DNA of 64,000 bases from Pseudovibrio sp. Tun.PSC04-5.I4 (GTDB lineage: Bacteria; Pseudomonadota; Alphaproteobacteria; Rhizobiales; Stappiaceae): contig NZ_FNLB01000006.1 of assembly GCF_900104145.1 (NCBI RefSeq), forward strand, positions 1,323,001 through 1,387,000, given 5' to 3'. The translations under genes were made by a program, and so were the position numbers. Within the stretch, counting starts at the first letter, position 1, and each line of letters starts with the position of its first letter. This document shows positions 1-9,483 of this stretch, piece by piece. The notes below the pieces were generated by a model. The model ran no database searches and was not told where the DNA came from. It worked only from the letters and a program-made list of their open reading frames with translations.

Positions 1-19
1 AGTGCTGACACGAAGCCCA

Positions 20-50
20 AAAGCGAAAAGCTCCCGGATGGGAGCTTCGC
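20..50 (-). terminator. Terminator downstream of tRNA-Lys
   Basis: Perfect 8-bp stem AAGCTCCC/GGGAGCTT with a GGAT loop at 28-47. Read on the minus strand it is followed by TTTTCGCTTTT. It lies about 30 bases beyond the 3' end of the tRNA gene, where a Rho-independent terminator for that transcript is expected. Confidence 0.7.
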
Positions 51-79
51 AAAACCTCTTTAGGTACCATGAGGTTAAA

Positions 80-156
80 TGGTGAGCCCGCACGGTTTCG
101 AACCGTGGACCTACTGATTAAAAGTCAGTTGCTCTACCAGCTGAGCTACAGGCTCA
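80..156 (-). tRNA. tRNA-Lys (anticodon TTT)
   Basis: Full cloverleaf on the minus strand: acceptor strand GAGCCTG pairs with CGGGCTC (one G-U), the D arm contains TAGCTCAGCTGGTAGAGC, and the T loop is GGTTCGAACC. The anticodon loop is CTTTTAA, giving anticodon TTT (Lys). The 3' CCA is encoded at 80-82. A terminator hairpin follows at 28-47. Confidence 0.96.
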
Positions 157-324
157 CAGCAGCGTCTGGTGTGGTCGCTGCCTGTGAGGGGTCTTCTAAG
201 GATTGCAGGGGCTTAGCGCAAGTGTCTTTTTTCTATTTTCCACATTGTCTCAACTCATCAGTCAATTAGCAGAGCTCGTGATTACTAGGTCCGTCGCAGG
301 TAAATGTGGAGAGTAGGGCGCTCC

Positions 325-796
325 TCACCTCAAAGGCATTCTCAAAACATGTTGAGGGCCAGCAACTTCGCCCCAATAAAGCTCACCGCTATTTTCAAAT
401 CCACCCTTCATATATATGCCCTGAGCTATCGGGTTTTTACAATTCACAGTAAGGTATACACCTTCATAACCCGCATAGAGCACCGAAAGATAAGGCTTCA
501 AAGCCGAGACAGCTTGCTTGCCAAAATCTCTTCCTTGTTGTTGGTTATGAATAAAGAAAGATAGGAGGCCAAGGTCACCTTCAGCAGCAAAAATCATAGC
601 GTTGATTATATAAGGTGTCGATTTCAAACAGACCAATGAGGTCTGAACCATACATTATGCAATGTATGTGATTAATCTTATTTCTGCTTTTAAGGACTTC
701 AGAAGGAATGCCAACAAATTTTAATTGGTCCAGAGCAACACTTAAAGCAAGCGCATCACCTTCATCTGAACTGGTAAATTCTCGTAAATGCATCAT
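325..796 (-). pseudogene. GNAT-family acetyltransferase, frameshifted
   Basis: Two minus-strand reading frames together make one GNAT-like protein of about 155 residues. The N-terminal part (start at 796 or 793) ends in ...FEIDTLYNQRYDF. The C-terminal part (to 325) continues AAEGDLGLLSFFIHNQQQGR and includes QGRDFGKQAV, which resembles the acetyl-CoA pyrophosphate-binding loop of the superfamily. The frames differ by one base, and the switch falls at an A5 run (589-593, T5 on the coding strand). Removing one base restores the frame. It could be a real pseudogene or a homopolymer sequencing error. The substrate is unknown. Confidence 0.7.
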
Positions 797-1230
797 CAGA
801 TCTCGTTTATCGCTTCCATCAGCGAAGCATGTACATATGTAGAACAAACAGAAAACAAACGGCAAGGATATTTTGTGAGCAGCCCATATATCCGGCTATG
901 AGTGCGTCAATTGCGCTCGTATTTTCGTCGAACTGAAAGGCTCTAAGAAAAAATGCTGATATCACTAGGGCATATTGTCTCGATTTATCCGTAGAAATAC
1001 AATCTATTCACCTCAAAACGACGTGTTTATGCAGATGTTTCACCTATTTTCACATGCAGGAGATGGTAAACCTGAAACGTCTATGTTCCTATTTATCTGC
1101 ATATATTCAATAAATTGCATCGAATTTCATTTCTTGTTATTCCAGATTTACCCACTAATTCTACTTTTAGTTGTGATATATCGATTAGCTGTGGAGATGC
1201 GTCTTTTGACTGATCTCTCCCAAACCCTTT
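797..1230. other. Intergenic region upstream of nosR, no convincing gene
   Basis: About 430 bases between the broken acetyltransferase and nosR. An 88-codon open frame at 975-1241 has low-complexity hydrophobic content, no ribosome-binding site and no family resemblance, so I do not call it. The stretch is AT-rich and probably holds the nos promoter at its right end. Confidence 0.5.
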
Positions 1231-1244
1231 TTGATCTGTAGCAA
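1231..1244 (+). promoter_or_regulatory. FNR/NNR-type box upstream of nosR
   Basis: TTGATCTGTAGCAA matches the FNR/NNR/DNR consensus TTGAT-N4-ATCAA with one mismatch. If it acts as a class II activator site centred at -41.5, transcription would start near 1279, downstream of the first possible nosR ATG (1276) and upstream of the second (1312). Oxygen- or NO-responsive activation of nos genes by this family is well known; the site itself is a motif match only. Confidence 0.45.
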
Positions 1245-1311
1245 AGAATTACATTCCAAATAAGCGCACCTACTAATGTATATTCTTCATACGAAATTGG
1301 GTTACTCGGCT

Positions 1312-3477
1312 ATGCGCGCTCCATGGTTACGCACTGTCCTACTTCTAGCACTAACATTCTTTCTCAGTGTGTCGCACAATGCGATGGCCGCGACAGAATC
1401 CTCCACACGTGTTCTCGATTTTGCAAAAAAGGTTGAGGTCACAAAGTTTTTCCCAAATGCTGACAGGTACGGCGAGCTTCGCAAAGACATCGCAGTTCTC
1501 CCTGCTATGGCAGGAGATAAGGTGCTGGGTTGGGTTTTCCTGACCACTGACCTTGTTTCCACAACGGGGTATTCCGGCAAACCAATTGACACACTCGTTG
1601 GTATTGATCCGAAAGGCATTCTGACCAGTGTTCAGCTGGTAAAACATGCCGAACCAATCGTTCTTATTGGTATTCCCGATAGTGAAATCAAAAAAGTTAC
1701 AGAAAACTACGCCGGCCTAGACATCAAAGATGAGGTGAAGCAGGGCGGCTCTGCGCACGAACTGGATATTATCTCCGGTGCGACTGTAACGATTATGGTG
1801 ATTGACGATTCCGTTGTTCGCGGCAGTATTAAAGTAGCCCGCACACTTGGTTTGGGGGGATTAAAAACTGCAACTGGCGATACCGGTCCTAAATTCATTA
1901 TTGACCCCGCCAAGCAAGATGTATCCAATTGGATGAGTATGACGGGTGATGGCACCGTTCGTCGCCTGTCTATGGATGTTGGCCAGATTAACGCCGCCTT
2001 TGCTCAGCAGGGAAATCCCAAAGCAATCAAGCGTCCGGAAAAAGGTCCTGAAACCGATCCGTACATTGATATGTATTTGGCACTTGCCGACGTCCCAAGT
2101 GTTGGTAAGACCCTCTTGGGAGACGCGGAATACGCCAACCTCAAAAAACGCATGAAGGAAGGCGACCACGCAATTGTCGTTCTTGGTCGCGGGCGCTATT
2201 CCTTTAAAGGCACGGGGTACGTGCGCGGCGGCATTTTTGATCGCATTCAGTTGATCCAAAATGACATTTCCGTCCGCTTCAGAGATCGCCAGCACACTCG
2301 TTTGGGCGACGTTGAGGTAAGCGACGCCCCATCCTTTAAAGAACTGGACGTCTTCATAATCCCAGGTGATGCCGGTTTTGATCCAAGCAAACCGTTCCGC
2401 CTGCAATTGCTGGTCAACCGCGCGATTGGTGCCATCGAAAAGACATTTCTGACCTTCGATCTTGGCTACCAGCTGCCTCCACAATACCTGAAGAAGGTAG
2501 AGCAGGCTCCGGCAGTTGCTGCTGCAAACAGCGGACAAAGCACCTCAGCGCAGGCTATAGAGGAAACTCGCCCTGAACTATGGAAGCGTATCTGGAATGA
2601 CCGTCAACTCGACATCATCATTCTTGGTGTAGCGCTGACAATTCTATCCGGTGTGTTCTTCTTCCAGATGCAAGTGTCTAAATCTGCACGCTTCACATTC
2701 TGGTTCCGTATTGGCTTCCTGACCTTTGTTCTGTTCTGGCTTGGCTGGATGCAAAACGCTCAGCTTTCCGTTGTAAACGTCCTGGCGCTCTTCTCAGCTA
2801 TCACAACTGATTTCAGTTGGACTGCATTCCTGATGGATCCACTCGTATTCCTTCTATGGTTTGCTGTGGCAGCAGCTCTTCTGTTTTGGGGGCGTGGCGC
2901 GTATTGCGGGTGGCTTTGCCCATTTGGCGCTCTTCAGGAGCTGACCAACCGTATAGCCAAGTTCTTCAAGGTGCCTCAAATTACGGTTCCTTGGGGCCTG
3001 CATGAGCGCTTGTGGCCACTGAAGTACATGATCTTCCTGGGCTTATTTGGGATGTCATTGTACTCACTGGCTCTTGCTGAGCATTACGCAGAAATTGAAC
3101 CATTCAAGACTGCGATCATCCTCAAATTCCAACGCGCATGGCCGTTCGTAACTTTTGTTGTCGTCCTGCTGATTGTCGGTCTGTTCGTTGAACGCTTCTA
3201 TTGTCGTTACCTTTGCCCTCTTGGAGCAGCTCTGGCCATCCCTGCGCGGTTGCGCATGTTTGATTGGCTCAAGCGCTACAAGGAATGTGGCAACCCATGC
3301 GCTCGCTGTGAAAAGGAATGCATGGTTCAGGCAATTCACCCTGAAGGCAACATCAATCCAAACGAATGTCTGAACTGCCTGCACTGTCAGGTTCTGTATC
3401 AGAGCACAGAAAAATGTCCGGTCTGCATTAAGAAGCTTACCAAGCGTAAGAAGTTTGAAGCGCAGACGGGTATTTAA
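1312..3477 (+). CDS. nosR: NosR, membrane FMN/iron-sulfur regulator and electron donor for N2O reductase
   Basis: NosR supports nosZ expression and maintains electron flow to N2O reductase in vivo. The start at 1312 gives a clean signal peptide (RAPWLRTVLLLALTFFLSV, cleavage after AMA); an in-frame ATG at 1276 would add 12 residues. The periplasmic FMN-binding domain contains SGATVT (about residue 155), the flavin-threonine attachment motif. Several membrane segments follow from about residue 440. Two polyferredoxin CxxxCP motifs (YCGWLCP, YCRYLCP) lie near residues 530 and 630, and a cysteine-rich 4Fe-4S tail ends the protein. Length (721 aa) is normal. It is the first gene of the nos operon, 75 bases before nosZ. 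Confidence 0.95.
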   Translation: MRAPWLRTVLLLALTFFLSVSHNAMAATESSTRVLDFAKKVEVTKFFPNADRYGELRKDIAVLPAMAGDKVLGWVFLTTDLVSTTGYSGKPIDTLVGIDPKGILTSVQLVKHAEPIVLIGIPDSEIKKVTENYAGLDIKDEVKQGGSAHELDIISGATVTIMVIDDSVVRGSIKVARTLGLGGLKTATGDTGPKFIIDPAKQDVSNWMSMTGDGTVRRLSMDVGQINAAFAQQGNPKAIKRPEKGPETDPYIDMYLALADVPSVGKTLLGDAEYANLKKRMKEGDHAIVVLGRGRYSFKGTGYVRGGIFDRIQLIQNDISVRFRDRQHTRLGDVEVSDAPSFKELDVFIIPGDAGFDPSKPFRLQLLVNRAIGAIEKTFLTFDLGYQLPPQYLKKVEQAPAVAAANSGQSTSAQAIEETRPELWKRIWNDRQLDIIILGVALTILSGVFFFQMQVSKSARFTFWFRIGFLTFVLFWLGWMQNAQLSVVNVLALFSAITTDFSWTAFLMDPLVFLLWFAVAAALLFWGRGAYCGWLCPFGALQELTNRIAKFFKVPQITVPWGLHERLWPLKYMIFLGLFGMSLYSLALAEHYAEIEPFKTAIILKFQRAWPFVTFVVVLLIVGLFVERFYCRYLCPLGAALAIPARLRMFDWLKRYKECGNPCARCEKECMVQAIHPEGNINPNECLNCLHCQVLYQSTEKCPVCIKKLTKRKKFEAQTGI

Positions 3478-3552
3478 AAGGCGGAAAGGGCACTTCCGTC
3501 AAACAACCGGCTTACTGCCGTTCTATATGAGTAAGTTACAAGGGAGACTTTC

Positions 3553-5460
3553 ATGTCATACAAAAAAGAAGCAAGTTTGTCACGCCGCGCATTACTTGGC
3601 GGCACAGCTAAAACAGCCGCTGTTGCTGGTTTGGGTGCTGTCGCAGTCGCTAGCGCAGCTGGTGGTATCACTGCAGCGCAGGCATCCGAAGGCAGCAAAG
3701 GGTTTGTAGCTCCAGGTGAACTGGACGACTACTACGGCTTCTGGTCCTCAGGCCAGTGTGGTGAACTTCGCATTCTCGGCGTTCCATCCATGCGTGAGCT
3801 GATGCGTATTCCAGTGTTCAACCGCTGTTCCGCAACAGGTTGGGGTCAGACTAATGAATCCAAAAAAATTCTTCAGGAAAACCTCCTGCCAGAAACCAAA
3901 GCGTTTCTAGCAGCTCAGGGCAAAGACACCTACGATAATGGTGATCTTCATCACCCGCATATGTCCTTCACCGAAGGTCGTTATGATGGTCGTTACCTGT
4001 TCGTGAACGATAAGGCAAACACACGCGTTGCGCGTATTCGTCTTGACGTTATGAAAACGGACAAGATCATCGAAGTACCAAACGCACATGATATTCACGG
4101 TCTGCGTCCTCAAAAATGGCCTCGTACAGGGTATGTCTTCGCAAACGGTGAGCATGAGGCTCCGCTCGTAAACGACGGCACAATCCTAGATGAGCCAGAC
4201 AAGTACAGCTGTATTTTCACCGCGATTGACGGTGATACAATGGAAGTTTCTTGGCAGGTAATTGTTACTGGAAACCTCGATAATTGTGATGCTGATTATC
4301 AGGGCAAATACGCATTTGCGACCAGCTACAACTCAGAAATGGGTACCAACCTTGCAGAGATGACTGCGTCCGATATGGACCATTGTGTTGTCTTTAACAT
4401 CAAGCGCATCGAAGAAGGCGTTAAAAACGGCGACTTCCAGCTGCTGAACGGCGTGCCTGTTCTCGATGGCCGTAAGGGCTCCAAATACACTGCATACGTT
4501 CCAGTACCAAACAGCCCACACGGCTGTAATACTGCACCAGACAAAAAACACGTTGTTATTGCGGGCAAACTGTCTCCAACAGTAACTGTTATTGACGTAA
4601 CTAAGCTTGATGCTGTGTTTGATGGTGCTGAGCCACGTTCTGCTGTTGTTGCTGAGCCTCAATTGGGTCTTGGTCCTCTTCACACTGCATTCGATAATAA
4701 CGGTTTTGCTTACACAACCTTATTCCTCGACAGCCAGTTGGTGAAGTGGGATGTCTCCAAAGCACTTCGTGCATACAATGGTGAAGACATCGATCCAATC
4801 CATTCTAAAATCGATGTTGCTTACCAGCCGGGTCACAACCATACATCCATGGGTGAAACTCTGGATGCAGATGGTAAATGGCTTGTTTCACTAAACAAGT
4901 TCTCAAAAGATCGCTTCTTGAACGTTGGTCCTTTGAAGCCTGAAAACGAGCAGCTCATCGACATCTCCGGCGACGAAATGAAGATCGTTCATGATGGTCC
5001 TGCATTTGCTGAGCCGCATGACGTGATTATTGTTGATCGTTCTGTTGTAAACCCAGTATCTATTTGGGATCGTAATGACCCAATGTTTGCAGATGCTGTT
5101 GCTCAGGCAAAACTTGACGGTGTTGACCTGGAAGATGCTGAACATGTTATCCGCGACGGCAACAAAGTTCGCGTATACATCAGCTCTTATGCGCCAACAT
5201 TCTCTTTGGAAAAGTTCACCGTTAAGCAGGGTGACGAAGTCACCATCTATGTCACCAACATTGATGACATAGACGACCTGACACACGGCTTCTGTATCTC
5301 TAACTATGGTCTGGCTATGGAAGTTGCTCCGCAAGCAACAGCCTCCGTAACCTTCATTGCAGAGCGTCCAGGTGTTCATTGGTTCTACTGCAACTGGTTC
5401 TGTCATGCACTGCACATGGAAATGCGCGGCCGTATGTTTGTTGAGCCACGCGACGCATAA
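3553..5460 (+). CDS. nosZ: Nitrous-oxide reductase NosZ (clade I, Tat-exported)
   Basis: Periplasmic multicopper enzyme reducing N2O to N2, the last step of denitrification. The 635-aa protein starts with a Tat signal (SRRALLGGTAKTAAV, cleavage near AQA). The beta-propeller part carries the histidine motifs DLHHPHMSFTEGRYDGR and NAHDIHGLRPQKWPRTGYV typical of the CuZ site. The C-terminal cupredoxin domain has the CuA ligand set in HWFYCNWFCHALHMEM (about residues 605-622). A good ribosome-binding site (AAGGGAGA) precedes the ATG. The Tat signal and sequence style place it in clade I. Nothing in it looks defective. Confidence 0.98.
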   Translation: MSYKKEASLSRRALLGGTAKTAAVAGLGAVAVASAAGGITAAQASEGSKGFVAPGELDDYYGFWSSGQCGELRILGVPSMRELMRIPVFNRCSATGWGQTNESKKILQENLLPETKAFLAAQGKDTYDNGDLHHPHMSFTEGRYDGRYLFVNDKANTRVARIRLDVMKTDKIIEVPNAHDIHGLRPQKWPRTGYVFANGEHEAPLVNDGTILDEPDKYSCIFTAIDGDTMEVSWQVIVTGNLDNCDADYQGKYAFATSYNSEMGTNLAEMTASDMDHCVVFNIKRIEEGVKNGDFQLLNGVPVLDGRKGSKYTAYVPVPNSPHGCNTAPDKKHVVIAGKLSPTVTVIDVTKLDAVFDGAEPRSAVVAEPQLGLGPLHTAFDNNGFAYTTLFLDSQLVKWDVSKALRAYNGEDIDPIHSKIDVAYQPGHNHTSMGETLDADGKWLVSLNKFSKDRFLNVGPLKPENEQLIDISGDEMKIVHDGPAFAEPHDVIIVDRSVVNPVSIWDRNDPMFADAVAQAKLDGVDLEDAEHVIRDGNKVRVYISSYAPTFSLEKFTVKQGDEVTIYVTNIDDIDDLTHGFCISNYGLAMEVAPQATASVTFIAERPGVHWFYCNWFCHALHMEMRGRMFVEPRDA

Positions 5461-5473
5461 GGGAGTTGCGGGC

Positions 5474-6748
5474 ATGACAAGGTTCTTCTGGCAAATACTG
5501 CTAGGGGCAACGGCTTTGGTTGGCGTGGGGCTATCTGCTCACGCCACCGAGATCATTGTTCCTGCACAGCTCGATGCCTTAGCCCGCGCCTTAGAAAAGG
5601 CGCAGGACGGAGACGTTTTGCGCCTTTCTGCTGGAATTCATCAGGGACCGATCATTATAGATCGGTCTTTGGTGCTCAAAGGTGAGCCAGGCGCAGAGCT
5701 TAAAGGCAATGGCAAAGGCTCAGTTATTACTGTCGAAGCACCAGATGTGGTCGTCGATGGGCTGGTGATCACCGGTTCAGGTCTTTCTAATGAAACTCTC
5801 GATGCGGGCGTGAAGCTGACCAAAAAAGCAGACCGTGCCCGAATTACTGGCAATAAATTCCTCAATAATCTCATAGGTGTGGATGCCCATGGTCCAGATG
5901 ACGCCTACATTGCTGACAATCTGATTGAAGGTCGGCAGGATTTGCGCCCAAATGAGCGCGGTAATGGCATTTATGTTTGGAATTCGCCAAGACTAGTGGT
6001 TGAGTACAATACCATTCGCTATGGCCGCGATGGCGTGTTCGTTAACACCAGTCCAAAAGATACGTTTAGAAACAACTATTTCGAGAATGTCCGTTTTGCT
6101 ATCCATTACATGTACGGCAACAAAGGCACTATTTCCGGCAATGTTTCCGTAGGCAACAACATCGGTTATGCGCTGATGTTCTCAAACAAACTGACGATCA
6201 AAAATAACATCTCCAAAGGAGACCGGGATCACGGTTTGATGCTGAACTATGCAAACAACGCGGTCATTACTGGCAACTACATTCAAGGCACCCCCGAAAA
6301 GTGCCTGTTTATGTACAACGCCAACAAAAACATAGTGTCAGGGAATACCTTTAAACGGTGCGAAATCGGCGTTCATTTCACCGCAGGATCAGCAAACAAC
6401 AAGTTTTCAGATAATGCCTTCATAGGTAACAAAACTCAGGTGAAATACGTTGGCACACGGCATCTGGAATGGACTTATGAGGGGCGCGGAAACTTCTGGA
6501 GCGACCATTCAGCTTTTGACATGAACGGCGATGGCATTGCCGATACAGCCTATCGTCCCAACGATATGGTTGATCAGATCCTCTGGACACAGCCTGCAGC
6601 GAAATTGCTGACCGGAAGCCCTGCAGTACAGCTGTTGAGCTGGACACAGTCGCAGTTCCCAGCGTTTTTGCCCGGCGGAATCGTGGATACAAAGCCGCTG
6701 ATGCACCCACCGGAAATAACAATGCCGAAGGCAGGAGCAAGAAGATGA
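5474..6748 (+). CDS. nosD: NosD, periplasmic copper-site maturation protein
   Basis: NosD is a periplasmic right-handed beta-helix protein required with NosFY to build the CuZ centre of NosZ. I place the start at 5474, 13 bases after nosZ, because it directly begins a Sec signal peptide (MTRFFWQILLGATALVGVGL, cleavage near AHA) and has GGGAGTTG upstream; the frame is open further back inside nosZ. The 424-aa product shows repeated beta-helix rungs rich in N, G and V (for example NNLIGVDAHGPDDAYIADN), as in CASH/NosD domains. Its stop overlaps the nosF start by 4 bases, implying coupled translation. Confidence 0.95.
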   Translation: MTRFFWQILLGATALVGVGLSAHATEIIVPAQLDALARALEKAQDGDVLRLSAGIHQGPIIIDRSLVLKGEPGAELKGNGKGSVITVEAPDVVVDGLVITGSGLSNETLDAGVKLTKKADRARITGNKFLNNLIGVDAHGPDDAYIADNLIEGRQDLRPNERGNGIYVWNSPRLVVEYNTIRYGRDGVFVNTSPKDTFRNNYFENVRFAIHYMYGNKGTISGNVSVGNNIGYALMFSNKLTIKNNISKGDRDHGLMLNYANNAVITGNYIQGTPEKCLFMYNANKNIVSGNTFKRCEIGVHFTAGSANNKFSDNAFIGNKTQVKYVGTRHLEWTYEGRGNFWSDHSAFDMNGDGIADTAYRPNDMVDQILWTQPAAKLLTGSPAVQLLSWTQSQFPAFLPGGIVDTKPLMHPPEITMPKAGARR

Positions 6749-7665
6749 ATAACTTAGTTCTTCGAGCTGAGAACGTCCGCAAAACCTTCGATGGACGGGA
6801 CGCTGTTAAAAATCTGTCGTTTGAACTTGGAGGTGCAGAAAGGGTCGCACTTTTAGGTCACAATGGCGCAGGGAAAACAACTTTTTTCAAAATGGCACTT
6901 GGTTTCTTAAAACCAAATGAAGGGCGGATCGAAGTTTTGGGTGCAGAGCCTGGCAGCAACCATGCCCGTGCATCAACTGCATTTTTACCTGAGTCCGTTG
7001 CATTCCAAAGAACCCTGACTGGCGTTGAAGTCCTTAAGTACTATGCAAAGCTCAAGGGTGAAGATTCAAAGAAAGCTGTAGCACTGCTTGAAAGAGTAGG
7101 GCTTGCTGAAGCTGGAAAGCGCCGTGTTGGAACGTATTCCAAAGGCATGCGTCAGCGCCTCGGTCTGGCTCAGGCCTTGATTGGAACGCCAAAACTGGTT
7201 TTGTTAGATGAACCAACCAGCGGACTTGATCCAATCTCACGCCAGAATTTCTACGATCTTGTGACTGAAATCTCTGCCAATGGTGCCACTGTATTGCTGT
7301 CCTCCCATGCACTCACAGAGATGGAAGCACGGACTGATCGAATTCTGATTATGTCGCAAGGTAAATTGGTCGCCAATGATACGCTTGATCATCTGCGTAC
7401 CGCAGCCAGACTTCCAATCCGTTTAAAAGTAAAAGCCAAGGAAGAGCCTGCCGAGCAGTTGGCAATCAGACTTGGCGGTACACCGGTGAATTGCCGGTCC
7501 GTTGAAATTTTGTGCGCACACGAAGATAAAATTGCGCGGATTGCAGCGGTGGCAAATCTTGGTTCAATGATCGAAGACATTGACGTCCATCTGCCAACTC
7601 TGGATGACGTCTACAAACACTTCTCTGAAAAAGCACATTCCAAAAATGAAGCAGGGGAGGCCTAA
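6745..7665 (+). CDS. nosF: NosF, ABC transporter ATP-binding protein
   Basis: Cytoplasmic ATPase of the NosFY ABC transporter that works with NosD in copper-sulfur site assembly of NosZ. The 306-aa protein has Walker A LLGHNGAGKTTFF (about residues 34-46), signature YSKGMRQRLGLAQ, Walker B LVLLDEPTSGLDP and the H-loop LLSSHAL. The start overlaps nosD by ATGA, and nosY begins 3 bases after the stop. The C-terminal 90 residues are the usual extension of the family. Confidence 0.96.
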   Translation: MNNLVLRAENVRKTFDGRDAVKNLSFELGGAERVALLGHNGAGKTTFFKMALGFLKPNEGRIEVLGAEPGSNHARASTAFLPESVAFQRTLTGVEVLKYYAKLKGEDSKKAVALLERVGLAEAGKRRVGTYSKGMRQRLGLAQALIGTPKLVLLDEPTSGLDPISRQNFYDLVTEISANGATVLLSSHALTEMEARTDRILIMSQGKLVANDTLDHLRTAARLPIRLKVKAKEEPAEQLAIRLGGTPVNCRSVEILCAHEDKIARIAAVANLGSMIEDIDVHLPTLDDVYKHFSEKAHSKNEAGEA

Positions 7666-7668
7666 GAT

Positions 7669-8499
7669 ATGTTTCAACGTATTCTTACTGTAGCCCATCA
7701 AGAAATTCGGATCGGCTTGAGAAACCGCTGGATTTTGCTGGCAGTGGTTATCCTGAGCGCCTTTTCATTGGCGTTGGCTCTTCTCGGTTCTGCACCCGCC
7801 GGTACGCTGGACGTGAGCCGTATGACCATCACCGTTGCATCACTTTCCAGCCTGTCAGTCTATCTGGTGCCGTTGATTGCACTGCTGCTCGCATTTGATG
7901 CTGTCGCCGGAGAGATCGAACGCGGAACCTTGTTGCTGATTTTTTCGTCTCCGATTAAACGCAGCGAGTTCTTGATTGGTAAAGCAATCGGTCATCTCTG
8001 CGTTCTTCTGCTCGCTCTCACATTGGGTTACGGCTCCACAGCTGTCTTACTGGCCGTAACTGGGAGTGGTGACTTCAGCGGGCTGATTGATTTTGCCCGC
8101 CTGATTGGCACATCTGCAATTCTTGGCCTCGCCTTTCTTGCTCTGGGTTACATCGTAAGTTGCCTGGTTCGTCAGGTGACGACTGCCGCAGCAATGGCAA
8201 TCGGCATCTGGTTGGTGTTGATCGTGCTATACGATTTGGCTCTGCTTGGTGCCTTGGTGACCGACAGCGATGGTTTCTTTGCATCCAGTGTGTTCCCGTA
8301 TGCGCTCCTTGCAAATCCGGCTGATGCATTCCGTCTCTTCAACCTGTCAGCACTTGACGCTAACGCAATGGTTGGCGGTATGGCCGGAGTTGCAGATAGT
8401 CTTCCATTCCCGCCGATTGCTGCTCTTCTTTCCATCCTTGTCTTTGTTGGAGTAGCAATGTCCGGCGCAATCCTGCTTCTTAAGAGGGTTTCCCCATGA
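7669..8499 (+). CDS. nosY: NosY, ABC transporter permease
   Basis: Membrane component of the NosFY transporter. The 276-aa sequence has about six hydrophobic spans, starting with the ILLAVVILSAFSLALALLGS segment after a short cytoplasmic N-terminus (QRILTVAHQEIRIGLRNRW). The motif AGEIERGTLLLIFSSPIKR is characteristic of ABC-2 permeases of this group. It lies 3 bases after nosF and overlaps nosL by 4 bases. Confidence 0.95.
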   Translation: MFQRILTVAHQEIRIGLRNRWILLAVVILSAFSLALALLGSAPAGTLDVSRMTITVASLSSLSVYLVPLIALLLAFDAVAGEIERGTLLLIFSSPIKRSEFLIGKAIGHLCVLLLALTLGYGSTAVLLAVTGSGDFSGLIDFARLIGTSAILGLAFLALGYIVSCLVRQVTTAAAMAIGIWLVLIVLYDLALLGALVTDSDGFFASSVFPYALLANPADAFRLFNLSALDANAMVGGMAGVADSLPFPPIAALLSILVFVGVAMSGAILLLKRVSP

Positions 8500-9023
8500 T
8501 AAGGAACATCATAGCAATTGCAGGTCTTTCCTTGTTGCTTGCAGCATGTCAGGAAAAAGAAACAGTCACTAAACCTGTAGCCATGGAATTGAGCACAGAA
8601 GCGGCTGGCTTTTATTGCCAGATGACTGTGCTCGACCATGATGGCCCGAAGGCACAGATCCACTTAGCTGGAAGTCCATTTCCCCTCTGGTTCTCGCAGG
8701 TACGAGATGCGGTAGCTTTCACCAGATTACCTGAAGAATCCAAAGACTACGTCGCAATCTATGTAAACGACATGGACAAGGCTGAAAGCTGGAAACAGCC
8801 GGGAGATAACAACTGGGTGGATGCAGATCAGGCATACTTCGTGATCGAAAGCTCGCAGATTGGTGGCATGGGGGCACCGGAAGCAATTCCATTTGGGTCT
8901 AAAGAAGGCGCCGATAACTTCGCAAAGGACAAAGGCGGTAAGGTCGTTCGCCTAACAGACATCCCAGACGAATACGTACTTAGTCCAGTAGAATTTGAAC
9001 TAAGCGATGCATCTGACAGCTAA
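8496..9023 (+). CDS. nosL: NosL, outer-membrane copper chaperone lipoprotein
   Basis: NosL binds Cu(I) and delivers it for NosZ maturation. The 175-aa product has a lipoprotein signal (IIAIAGLSLLLAACQ, lipobox LAAC). FYCQMTVLDHDGPKAQIHL contains the Cys and Met residues of the family's metal-binding site. A conserved C-terminal stretch (AYFVIESSQIGGMGAPEAIPF) matches NosL. It ends the operon: a strong terminator follows at 9051. No nosX/apbE-like gene follows, unlike in many denitrifying alphaproteobacteria. Confidence 0.95.
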   Translation: MIRNIIAIAGLSLLLAACQEKETVTKPVAMELSTEAAGFYCQMTVLDHDGPKAQIHLAGSPFPLWFSQVRDAVAFTRLPEESKDYVAIYVNDMDKAESWKQPGDNNWVDADQAYFVIESSQIGGMGAPEAIPFGSKEGADNFAKDKGGKVVRLTDIPDEYVLSPVEFELSDASDS

Positions 9024-9050
9024 TTTTGAATGCATACGGTACAAAGATCA

Positions 9051-9075
9051 AACGCCCCAATTGGGGCGTTTTTTT
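9051..9075 (+). terminator. Terminator of the nos operon
   Basis: Perfect palindrome AACGCCCCAATTGGGGCGTT followed by a run of seven T's, 27 bases after the nosL stop codon. This is a textbook Rho-independent terminator. Confidence 0.92.
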
Positions 9076-9099
9076 AATTTTGAAGTATTGCCGAAACAA

Positions 9100-9483
9100 C
9101 TAGCTTTCGTGGTTGCCTGAATAGGTAACTTTCAGGCTGGGATCTCCGATGACGATTAGATCTTCTGGAGTGCACGTGACACTTTCAGTTGGAGAGCTAT
9201 CAAAGGTTCGAAATTTCAAAGATCGATGGCCGCAAATCAATGAAGTCTCACCGCAGACATAACCCATTTCTTCACTAGGTTTATGCTTGACGATAGACCC
9301 GAGAACAAGAGCACTCTGCGCTATGTCTGCTGAAAATAGACTTAAGAAATCTAGGTCTGAAGATGCATCTGCTTCACAAGCAGTCGCATTTTTTAGCATG
9401 TCACCAATGATATCAGTCCGCGCATGCGAATGATTAGCTGCAGTACTATTAGAATTGTCAGCGCGGTTAAATTCGAAGGGCAT
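9100..9483 (-). CDS. Hypothetical protein, 127 aa
   Basis: Acidic, soluble 127-residue frame on the strand opposite nos, ending 25 bases from the nos terminator. GAAAGAAC precedes the ATG as a weak ribosome-binding site. There is no signal peptide, membrane segment or recognised motif. Three cysteines lie in the middle and C-terminal part (YVCGETSLICGHR, VTCTPED). I do not recognise a family. Start and coding status are plausible from frame length and composition only. Confidence 0.5.
   Translation of the reverse strand: MPFEFNRADNSNSTAANHSHARTDIIGDMLKNATACEADASSDLDFLSLFSADIAQSALVLGSIVKHKPSEEMGYVCGETSLICGHRSLKFRTFDSSPTESVTCTPEDLIVIGDPSLKVTYSGNHES

Noticed and set aside
975..1241. 88-codon gene upstream of nosR
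   Set aside because: No ribosome-binding site, hydrophobic low-complexity content and no family likeness. It covers the probable nosR promoter.
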